A stretch of 64,000 bases of DNA from Lytechinus variegatus (taxonomy: Eukaryota; Echinodermata; Echinoidea; Temnopleuroida; Toxopneustidae). The notes under the pieces are model-generated. The model had not been told where the DNA came from. It saw nothing but the letters and a program-made list of their open reading frames with translations, and did no database searches. Location of the stretch: assembly GCF_018143015.1 (NCBI RefSeq), contig NC_054740.1, positions 73,367,856 through 73,431,855 on the forward strand, written 5' to 3'. This document shows, in pieces, positions 35,658 to 44,803 of the stretch. Positions within the stretch are counted from its first letter, which is position 1; each line of letters starts with the position of its first letter. The translations under genes were made by a program, and so were the position numbers.

Positions 35658-37000
35658 AATTCATACAAAAATCAATTTGTTATGAAGAATATGAATATGT
35701 ACATGTTGTGTTTAAAGAAGTAGGCGTATACCCTAAAAGCCGAGGCTTGTGGCGGGATACACCTATATAGACAAAAATACAATACGAAAAACAATACAAA
35801 GAAAAGGGCAGAGAAAAGATGAAGAGAAGGAAAGGGAATTGAGAGGGAGACATGAGCGGGGAGGAAGGCATGAATTACTGAATAAAATAGAATACTCAAC
35901 AAAATTTAATGTATCAGTGAGGGCAAAATATAAATGCCGCAACAACAATGTCTATGGTTCATATTATCATGTTAACTTAATGTCAAAGGAAACGTAAGGT
36001 GGAAAATATTCATATATAAAATGACAGAAGCAGTTTTTTATTGTCTCACCTGCATGTCTCACCTGCATGAACCTAGTTCATGAAACTTGGACATAAGGTT
36101 AATCAAGTATCATCACACATCCTGCTTGAGTTTCACGTCACATGACCAAGGTCAAAGGTCATTTAGGGTCAATGAACTTTGACCGATTTGGGGGTATCTG
36201 TTGAATTACAATCAAAACTTTAAAAGTTTTTGGATCTCATTCATGAAACTTGAAACATGAAACATAATAGTAATCAAGTATCACTGAACATCCTGTGCAA
36301 GTTTCAGGTCACATGATCAAGGTCAAAGGTCATTTAGAGTCAATGAGCTTTGGCCGAATTGGGGTATTTGTTGAATTACCATCGTAACTTGGAAAGTATA
36401 TTGGTCTAGTTCATAAAACTTGGACATAAGAGTAATCAAGTATCACTGAACATCCTGTGCGCATTTTAGGGTCACATGACCAAGGTCAAAGGTCAATGAA
36501 CTTTGGCCGAATTGGGTGTATCTGTTGAATTACCATCATAACTTTGCAAGTTTATTTATCTGACTTTTGAAACTTGGTCATAAGAGTAATCAAGTATCAC
36601 TGAATATCCTATGCAAGTTTCAGGTCACATTATCAAGGTCAAAGGTCATGTGAGATAAATGAACTTTGGCCCAGACCAAATTACAGTGATAAAAATATGG
36701 CAAGATTAAAGAGCAATATGATGTACGCAATACAGTTTTAGGAAAGTAAAAACTTAGGCGACGTATTATTCCAATATTTTTTGCAACTTTGTTCTCAATT
36801 TCATTTATGTGATGTATTCATGTTAAATTACTATCAATGATAACGCCAAGAAACGTAGTATTTTCAACTCTGGGAATAATTTGGTTCTTAACTTTCGCCT
36901 TGTGGAGTTACAGAATATAATGTAATTGCATTTTTTTATAGTTAATGGTAAGCTTGTTTGCACAAAACCATTTACAAACATTTGTTAGTTTTATTCTCGC
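35658..37000 (-). mobile_element. LINE copy (same family as 16028-18222), split by an array
   Basis: 35658-36042 matches, in reverse complement, the 3' part of the LINE at 16028 (GCTCACGTCTCCCTC..., GTATACGCC..., CAAATTGATTTTTGTATGAA). 36690-36990 matches its coding part: LTNVCKWFCANKLTINY is readable on the minus strand at 36930-36990. The two segments are not adjacent in the family; the coding 3' end between them is lost and the gap holds a tandem array (36043-36668). Confidence 0.8.
36043..36668 (+). repeat. Four-copy tandem array, about 160-bp unit, with DR1 sites
   Basis: Starts with GTCTCACCTGCATGTCTCAC, a decayed form of the GTCTCGCC start of the other arrays. The units share TTCATGAAACTTGGACATAA, AATCAAGTATCACTGAACAT, CAGGTCACATGACCAAGGTC and GGGTCAATGAACTTTGGCCG. 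Perfect AGGTCAAAGGTCA occurs at 36149, 36320, 36483 and 36636. The array lies inside the LINE copy. Confidence 0.85.
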
Positions 37001-37567
37001 ACTGGTCTTACAAGAGAGCCTATAGCGATCGAACAAAAAATGTCTCTTGGTTGCACAGGCATCTGACAGGTTGAACCTAATCAATGCTGTATAGAAGTTC
37101 ATGTAAAAAAATGGTAAAACGAAACTAAAATCAAATGGATATTTAAGCCATGTCATGCATGGGAGCATTGACCACCGCAGAAAACAACAAATGTCTCTTT
37201 AATCGGTAAAACTTGGCATAATCAACTTTTGGTATATTACAGGTAAATTATATAGTACGTTTCAGTAGTTAGGAGAAATGACAGCAACAGTTGATGATGA
37301 TGATGATCACTGACGTACCTAGGATTTTCCAAAAGGGGGCAAATTTTTTGCAGGATATTTCGTCCGCGAAAAAAGTTGACAAGCAAAAAAAAAGAAAAGA
37401 AGGGTCTTCAACCAAAAATCAAGGATTTCGTACCAGAAAAAAATTTGACAAGCAAAAAAAAAAGGTCTTCAGGTTCAAAAGAGGGGGCACACGTCTGTTT
37501 TCATTGCATGTTTATATACCTTACATACATGTATTATTAATTTGGCTTCTCAAAGAAGGGGGGGGGG
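37001..37567. other. Non-coding stretch, nothing recognised
   Basis: Includes a degraded repeat with A-runs and G-runs (37330-37570), whose translation is lysine-rich and has no family resemblance. Confidence 0.4.
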
Positions 37568-37587
37568 CACGGTTACACTTCGTAATT

Positions 37588-38195
37588 CCGAAGGTTCGTA
37601 ATTCCGAAACACATAAATTGCCTATACCTCGATGTTCGTTAATCCGAAAACGAAAAAGGGTTCGTTAATCCGAACATTTGTGGCGTTATTCCGACGGGTC
37701 GTTATTCCGAAGGTTCGATAATCCGAAAACGAAATAAGGTTCGTTGTTCTGAAGGTTCGATAATCCGAAAACGAAATAAGGTTCGTTGTTTCGAAGGTTC
37801 GTTAATCCGAAAACGAAATAAGGTTCGTTGTTCCGAAGGTTCGTTAATCCGAAAACGAAATAAGGTTCGTTGTTACGAAGGTTCGTTAATCCGAAAACGA
37901 AATAAGGTTCGTAATTCCGAAGGTTCGCTAATCCGAAAACGAAATAAGGTTCGTAATTCCCAAGGTTCGTTAATCCGAAAACGAAATAAGGTTCGTTAAT
38001 TCGAAAATTAAATAAGGTTTGTATTTCCGATGATGAAAATTATTCATTTTGGTAACAAAAACGGTGTTGTCATAACAAGATTACACGATATTATGCAATG
38101 ATAGTAATAACGATCGATGATACATCCGTTAATCCGAAAACGAAATAAGGTTCGTTAATGCGAAAACGATATAAGGTTCGTAATTCCGAATGCGC
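37588..38195. repeat. Minisatellite of about 42 bp built from TTCG/CGAA blocks
   Basis: The unit is GGTTCGTTGTTCCGAA joined to GGTTCGTTAATCCGAAAACG and AAATAA. About nine good copies run from 37690 to 38005, with diverged copies to 38195. Each unit holds two imperfect palindromes of the form TTCGTtATTCCGAA, so single strands could fold into serial hairpins. Confidence 0.9.
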
Positions 38196-38429
38196 TCGCA
38201 TTAACCCATGCATCCTATTCATCGTTATAAAATTGCTTAAAATGTCCAGTTTTTTAGGCCATAATATCAACAAATTTCACGCTCTCATTAGGCTTTTTAG
38301 GTATCCCCGAATTCCTAATAATCAAATTGTCCCTATTTCAGATTGAAATATCGACAAGTTTAATCTCATACTTAGGAAGAGGAATAGGAAGATAGTAATC
38401 AATTCCATATATAAATATCCCGGTCCTGA

Positions 38430-39030
38430 ATCAAAATAACACTAATAATATATATCATCTCGCGCTTCCCGTTCGCACCATTTATTCATTGAGATCCATA
38501 TCCACTTCACAATTTCCCGACACAGTGCTTGAAATAGTGCGTAAATTGACCCTTCTTAAGATTGGAATATGAATTTTTTCAGCTCGCGCTTCGTGCTGGC
38601 ATTATTGACTTTCATAATAAAAGAAATGTATTTAGAATGTCGAGAATGCAGCTCGCATTATTAATGTTGGAAGATGCCCAATTACCCATCCTTTTCATGA
38701 TTTCTAAAAAAATTAAGAGTGTCCCATTTTAGGGACAATTTTCCCCCACTTTAGCGACAATTTTTCCCGCTCGCGCACTTCGTGCTTGCATCAACCTAGT
38801 TATATACCTATCTTGTTCATGATTACAAAAAGTGCCTACTATTTCAAATTTTAGGTCGGAATTACAAAAATTGTTCACGCTCGCATTATTTGATTGTTGA
38901 ATTATGTCTTGTATTCATGGGTTAACTGCAAAAAGTCCTTAACATAGTCCCTTTTCAAGCCAATAATGTTCATTAAAAGAGGCTCGCACTTCGCGCTCGC
39001 AGTAATTATTTAGTTTAGCGCATCAGGATC
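38430..39030. repeat. Degenerate tandem repeat with GCTCGCGCTTCG blocks
   Basis: Blocks such as TCTCGCGCTTCCCGTTCGCA, GCTCGCGCTTCGTGCTGGCA, GCTCGCGCACTTCGTGCTTG and GCTCGCACTTCGCGCTCGCA recur every 110-180 bp, each followed by an AT-rich segment with CATGATT.CAAAAAGTGCC. The array is old and strongly diverged; a two-unit outpost lies at 28080-28260. Confidence 0.7.
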
Positions 39031-39068
39031 ACATTATTTTGAATATATGTATATATATATATATATAT

Positions 39069-39275
39069 ATTGTAAAGAAATGGATGAAGAGAACAATGGT
39101 AGGCGTAGCCTAAATCAAGGTTCCCCAGAGCTATCTACCCTTTGGAAAAATTGGTGATAGCTCTGGGGAACCTTGATTTAAGCTACGCATATCATTGTTC
39201 TCTTCATCCATTTCTTTATAATATTTAGATAAAAAAGAGTTGCCAAAAAGCTGTTGTACATGTAAAGCTTTACAC
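39069..39275. repeat. Inverted pair of SINE-like 3' ends
   Basis: Left arm 39072-39136 (TGTAAAGAAATGGATGAAGA...) and right arm 39155-39224 are reverse complements over about 65 bp with few mismatches. The spacer contains CCCTTTGGAAAAATTGG. The same sequence forms the left part of the repeat at 24755. Two 5'-truncated copies in opposite orientation, or a twin-primed insertion, would give this structure. Confidence 0.75.
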
Positions 39276-39277
39276 AC

Positions 39278-39304
39278 ACACCCAAACACACACACACACA
39301 CCCT

Positions 39305-39336
<32 letters not shown>

Positions 39337-39342
39337 CACACA
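39278..39342. repeat. Composite (CA)n/(TA)n microsatellite
   Basis: Runs of CACACA, then TATATA, then CACACA directly left of the inverted-repeat element at 39343. Confidence 0.85.
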
Positions 39343-41400
39343 CAACAAATAAAGTAAGTCCCCCCTAAACAAACATCAATAATTTCCGAACCAATGCGAG
39401 TTTTTGATATATTTTTACATGAGCGTGTAGGTAATTTTATAAGCTACCCTCTGAGTAAATGTGGTGGACGTATCTTACGTCATGCTTCAGTGAGCACCGT
39501 CAGAAGGAAAAAAATGTCACTTTTCAAAAGTCACAAGCAAAATGTCATGAATTTGATTCCATTTTATTGGAACTAATTTCACATTCTCATCATGAAAAAT
39601 AGTCAGAAGGCTTGTGAAAGGTACTTTCTAAAAGACGATACATTTTTTAAGCTAAATTTCACGGTTGAATAAACTCAAGTCCAAATTTGCTATAATTGGA
39701 TTTTTACACATTTCTATCAATAAAAATGTTAGAATAATGATGACAGTTATTTTGGGGAAGAATATCTTCAACAATATTCATCGTTTCACGGTTCAATTAA
39801 CATTTATTGGAAACAAAAAAATGCGATTTTCAAATGTCGTAGGCAAGTATTGCTTCATATTGGTAACTGAAAATTATCTTTTCTCAACTTTTTCGTTATG
39901 TTCATGACCAATTAACATGCTTCAATGATTCAAAGGTGTCAAATTAAACATTTACGCTTGAATAAACATGTGGAATGTGATTAGCTCTTTTTTACGTTCA
40001 TTGGAAAAAATCGCAATTTGTAATTATGGATATCTGTCACAAAACTCCTTGCACAGATCATTTGATTTGATTTTTATGAAAATTCCGATGTTTAATGCAT
40101 CAGTGAGCACACAATATTCGAAAATTATGCAAATGAGAAGAAAGTTCAAGGCCTTGGCCCCACTCTGTACCGTATCAAATGGTTATTTTGGTGTGCGCGC
40201 CTTTTGGATAGTGTTACTCCGAAGCCATGTGCGAAGTTTCATGAAATAACTATTGGCAGAAATAACACAAATCCGTCCATGAAACAAACCCTCATTCATA
40301 TTTGTTAAAATTTTGACTTCCTCTCTCATAGACTTGTGTACATTATGGGTGCATATGTTTAAGCTTACGTAACCCCTTATTCAATATGGTGGAACTTTTT
40401 TTCAAGGCTGTCTTTAGCGATGTCGTTTGGCAGTAATGTTTATCAACCTATGGGCAGAATTCTGTGCAAAATGAAATGGATTTGTTTATTTATAGATGAG
40501 TGAGCACGCATCAAAGTGGGAAAATTGGTATTTTCAATGTCACAGACGTGAATATTGGCGGCAAATTTGGTTTCAAATGTGTCTTTAATTGCTGTTGTTT
40601 TTTATCATCCATCATTTCTATCACCAAACACTTTCCGAACTTTAACCATTTTCATGGTTGAGCGAGCACATTCGAAAACTTAGGAATGAATACTCTTTAT
40701 ACTGCATAAATGTATTCTTTTCCTAACAATTTCTCAGGATCAGTTAAATGTATGGACAGATCAGTGGTGGATCAAGAATTTTAAATGGGGAGGGGCCTAT
40801 AATCGGGGGAGCCATCGACATTTTCATATTTTAACATGATCTAACAAGTTGTAGAAGATACTACCAAAAAACCCTATGATGATACGTCACAATACAGGGG
40901 CCGCAGAACAGTTTTCAAAGTGGGGGGGGGGGGGCGGACCATGCCAAAAATCACAATCGTATTACATTTTTGTACTTGCTTATGGAAAAAAGTGGGGGCC
41001 TGAAGCCCCCAGCCCCCCCCCCCCCGCTTTCGCGGCCCCTGCAATACATCCTCCTCACTCAACCATTAACATACGATACCGAAATTAGGTCTGAAGTTGT
41101 TAAATAATGCATAGTAAAACAGCATATCACCATAAAATTCACCTAAAAACAATTTTTGCCCAACTTTGTATTTGCACAATCTGAAAAACGACTCTTGTGA
41201 CAGTGACTTTCAAAGTTGTCATTTTTAATTCAATCTTTAATTACTCATGAATGACTCAACCGATCAGTCTCTCCGATCAGTCTCTCCCCAGAAGTTGCTT
41301 AATGAGTATAGAAGAACACCCATGAAATATCATATCTCAAAATAATTCGGTTCAAAAGTTACAGCAATTTGATTTAGGGGGAACTTACTTTTTTGTTGTA
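39343..41400. mobile_element. 2-kb inverted-repeat element, possible mariner derivative
   Basis: The left end CAACAAATAAAGTAAGTCCC and the right end (reverse complement CAACAAAAAAGTAAGTTCCC) match. Inward similarity is weaker (CCCCCTAAA, then TTTCCGAACC versus TTTTGAACCG). The right flank is TA; the left lies in a CA/TA microsatellite, so the duplication cannot be proven. Phrases with GTGAGCAC recur inside. No transposase frame; it carries the small insertion at 40895-41041. Confidence 0.5.
40895..41041. mobile_element. 147-bp MITE with 5-bp target duplication CAATA
   Basis: Ends CAGGGGCCGC and GCGGCCCCTG are exact inverted repeats, directly flanked by CAATA on both sides (40890-40894 and 41042-41046). 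The interior is dominated by a G-run and a C-run that can pair with each other. Superfamily not assigned. Confidence 0.8.
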
Positions 41401-41411
41401 TACAGTCAACA

Positions 41412-42700
41412 TAAAATCTTAACCGAAGGTTAAGTTTTTGAAATGTCATCATAACTTGGTATATTAGCCTAGTTCATTAAACATAATGATTATCAAGTAT
41501 TACTAAACATCCTCTTAAAGTTTGATGTCACATGACCAAGATCAAAGGTCATTTAGGGTCAATGAACTTAGATCATATTGGGGGAATCAATATCAAAATC
41601 TTAACCGAAGATTAACTTTTTGAAAAGTCATCATAACTTAGAAAGTATTTGGGCCTATTATAGTTCATGAAACTTGGACATAAGTGTAACCAAGTATTAC
41701 TGAGCACCCTGCCTTAGTTTCTGGTCACATGACCAAGGTCAAAGGTCATTTAGGGTCGATGAACTTTGGCCACGTTAGGGGATTATGTTGATTTCCATCA
41801 TAGCTTTGAAACTTGCTTTTCACACTGCACTTTTGTCCTAAATTGGTGGGGGCTAAGGGGGGGGTCTTAGCCCCACCGATTTCCCGGAGTTAAGCTTAGC
41901 CCACTTCGTTTTCACACTACGTTTTAGCAAAGTGGGCTAGCACGGTAATTAGTACGGTACTATCTGGCCCTGCAAAAAAGCAGGGTTAGCCGGCTTATTG
42001 TGGTGCTAGCACCACAATTGCGGTGCTAAGAGATGCAGAGTGAAAACGAAACAGGGCTAAGGAAAGCGGGGCTAAGCATTAGCCAATCACAGAAGTCTAA
42101 TTGCACGTTAATCACGTTCTGTTTGGTAAAACCATCAATATTCATGAGCTGAGGGATAGTCCAGGGTTAAGGCATTAACCACGGTTGAGCAGATAGCATG
42201 GGGTTAAGAATGACAGTGTGAATCGAAAAAAATATAGTATGGGGTTAAGGATAGTCCGGGGTTAAGGATAGTATGGGGTTAAGGAAATGCAATGTGAAAA
42301 AATGGTAATCAAGTAAGCACCCTGTCTGAGTTTTAGGTCACATGACTAAGGTCAAAGGTCATTTAAGGTCAATTAACTTTGACCAGTTTGGGGGTATCAA
42401 AACAAAATCTTAAACAATTGAAGTTTTTTTTTAGTATCACAACTCTGTTCATGAAACGTAGACATAAAAGTAATCAAGCACCAGTGAGTGAGTTTCAGGT
42501 CACATGACCAAGGTCAATTAACTTTGGCCGTGTTGAGGGTATTTGTTGAATTGCCCATAAGTTTTTAACGTTTATGGATCTTATTCATGAAATGTGGACA
42601 TCCAGTATCACTGATCGTCTTGCACAGCTCATTGGTCACACGATCAAGGTCAAATGTAATTTAAGGTCAGTGGACATAGTATTTCATCATCATATGGATG
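41412..42700 (+). repeat. Diverged tandem array of the 160-bp DR1 family, with insertion
   Basis: Units contain TTCATGAAACTTGGACATAA, TCACATGACCAAGGTCAAAG and GGTCAATGAACTTTGGCC, as in 36043-36668. Perfect DR1 sites lie at 41736 and 42349; other units carry one- or two-base variants. The array is broken by an element at 41816-42296 and leads directly into the next array at 42709. Confidence 0.8.
41816..42296. mobile_element. Inverted-repeat insertion in the DR1 array
   Basis: The left end reads TTTTCACACTGCAC and the right end ATGCAATGTGAAAAAA, an imperfect inverted match. The body differs completely from the surrounding array, being rich in GGGGCTAAG / GGGGTTAAGGATAGT and AGTGGGCTAG blocks. 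About 480 bp, non-coding; a MITE is the simplest reading. Confidence 0.6.
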
Positions 42701-42708
42701 GTGTTTTT

Positions 42709-44545
42709 GTCTCGCCTGCGTAGCGGAGCGAGACATAGGTATCACTATTTCCGGTGTCGGCGGCGACGGCGGCGTCGTCAACAATTGTGTTGTACACCCA
42801 ATAACTTTCTACAGCTTCGAGGTGGGATCACCAAATTCATACCAGAGGTCCATCTTGTGAAAGCACGGGTCAAGTTCGAATATGAGTTGAATTTGAATAA
42901 GGTCAAAGGTCAATGAACTTTCCATGACTGGCACTGTGCTGTGCTGTACATCCAATAACTTTCTACAGCTTCGAAGTGGGATCACCGAATTCATACCAGA
43001 GGTCCATCTCCTGAAGGCACTGGTCAAGTTTGAATATGAGTCGAATTTGAATAAGGTTAAAGGTCAATGAACTTTTCATGACTGGCACTGTGCTGTGTTG
43101 TACACCCAATAACTTTTTATAGCTTCGAGGTGGGATCACCAAATTCATACCAGAGGTCCATCTCCTGAAGGCACAGGTCAAGTTCGAATATGAGTCGAAT
43201 TTGAATAAGGTCAAGGGTCAATGAACTTTCCATGACTGGCACTGTGCTGTGTTGTACACCCAATAACTTTTTATAGCTTCGAGATGGGATCGCCAAATTC
43301 ATACCAGAGGTCCATCTCCTGAAGGCACAGGTCAAGTTCGAATATGAGTCGAATTTGAATAAGGTTAAAGGTCAAAGATCAATGAACTTTCCATGACTGG
43401 CACTGTGCTGTGTTGTACACCCAATAACTTTCTACAGCTTCGAGGTGGGATCACCAAATTCATACCAGAGGTCCATCTCTTAAAGGCACAGGTCAAGTTC
43501 GAATATGAGTCGAATTTGAATGAGGTCAAAGGTCAATGAACTTTCCATGACTGGCACTATGCTGTGTTGTACACCCAATAACTTTCTACAGCTTCGAGGT
43601 AGGATTGCCAAATTCATACCAGAGGTCCATCTCCTGAAGGCACAGGTCAAGTTCGAATGTGAGTCGAATTGGAATAAGGTTAAAGGTCAAAGGTCAATGA
43701 ACTTTCCATGACTGGCACTGTGCTGTGTTGTACACCCAATAACTTTCTACAGCTTCGAGGTGGGATCACCAAATTCATACCAGAGGTCCATCTCCTGAAG
43801 GCACAGGTCAAGTTCGAATATGAGTCGAATTTGAATGAGGTCAAAGGTCAATGAACTTTCCATGACTGGCACTATGCTGTGTTGTACACCCAATAACTTT
43901 CTACAGCTTCGAGGTAGGATTGCCAAATTCATACAAGAGGTCCATCTTTTGAAGGTGCAGGTCAAGTTCGAATGTGAGTTGAATTTGATTAAGGTCAAAG
44001 GTCAATGAACATTTTACTTCAGAACTCAGTACTCTCTATACTTGAACCAAATTTTGTATTTTACTTGTTTATTCTTTAAAAGCCGTTGTTGTTATTCATT
44101 TAATGAGCTATAGCTCTTGGCACCATTTATAATATTCACACAAATTTGCCAAAGGTACAATAGAAAAGCTGTCAAAGTTTTCACTCACATTATTATGTAT
44201 TACATTCTTTTTCACTAACATTCATTTCCTTACTTCCATGGAAATCATTATAGCTTCATAGTATTAACAGCATTCTTAGTGTTATCTCATTTCCTAGGGA
44301 TAAAGTAGGCCTATAGCGCTTGCATATGTTAACTGTCAGAACCACAATTCATCCCCTAAACTGCTGACAGCCTCTGAAGTCATAGTTTTGACATACATTC
44401 TCGTCATGACTGCAATATGCAGGCGAGACAACGCTTGGCGTTTGCCTTGTTTGTGAATGATTATTCTACAGTCGTTTTCAAAGTCAGCACTGCTGCTATA
44501 CATTGAATCGCGTAATGCAGGCGAGACTGCCAGAGGCGCTCCACT
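42709..44545 (+). mobile_element. Hairpin-bounded element with 155-bp tandem core (Helentron-like)
   Basis: Starts with a hairpin, GTCTCGC (42709-42715) pairing GCGAGAC (42728-42734). The tandem core follows (42779-44015), then an AT-rich part, and GGCGAGAC twice near the end (44422 and 44520). Tandem core plus short terminal hairpins is the design of Helentron-derived non-autonomous elements ('pearl' elements of bivalves, from memory). No helicase is present. It lies immediately upstream of the sulfotransferase gene at 44804. Confidence 0.6.
42779..44015 (+). repeat. Eight-copy 155-bp satellite with DR1 sites
   Basis: The unit includes TTGTACACCCAATAACTTTC, TACAGCTTCGAGGTGGGATC, CCAAATTCATACCAGAGGTC, CATCTCCTGAAGGCACAGGT and CAAGGTCAATGAACTTTCC-like text. 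Units are 90% or more alike by eye, so the array is young or homogenised. Perfect AGGTCAAAGGTCA occurs at 42900, 43523, 43684, 43838 and 43992; the remaining units have one-base variants. The frames across the array are translated repeat, not genes. Confidence 0.92.
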
Positions 44546-44710
44546 TGTTTCTCCTTACACAAATTACTTTATTTTCATAATAAATTCCAATAAACATGTA
44601 CTTTGATAACGAATCCCTCGTATAATAGGGTGGAACAGTCGATACACTTTATTTCATAAACGATATGCTACGATGTGCCGTGTAGCTTGTTCTCTCGTAA
44701 TTGAAAAATA

Positions 44711-44738
44711 CCCTGTATCCTTTATCTCCATAATGCAG
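44711..44738 (+). promoter_or_regulatory. Candidate 3' splice site of the second sulfotransferase gene
   Basis: The run TGTATCCTTTATCTCCATAA followed by TGCAG ends in AG at 44737-44738, 65 bp before the ATG. Placement and sequence resemble the site before the first gene. It would join a non-coding first exon to the single coding exon; unproven. Confidence 0.45.
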
Positions 44739-44803
44739 ACTCTTGTGGTGGCAGTTCAATATACGAAGCAAAGGTATTTAGAAAGCTCTCTGTCTCAACC
44801 ATC

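Noticed and set aside
42698-43998. Series of similar minus- and plus-strand frames of about 70-80 codons
   Set aside because: They repeat with the 155-bp satellite period and are translated repeat units.
36043-44015. CRISPR-like direct repeats
   Set aside because: Units of about 155-160 bp with no unique spacers, in eukaryotic DNA; these are satellites.
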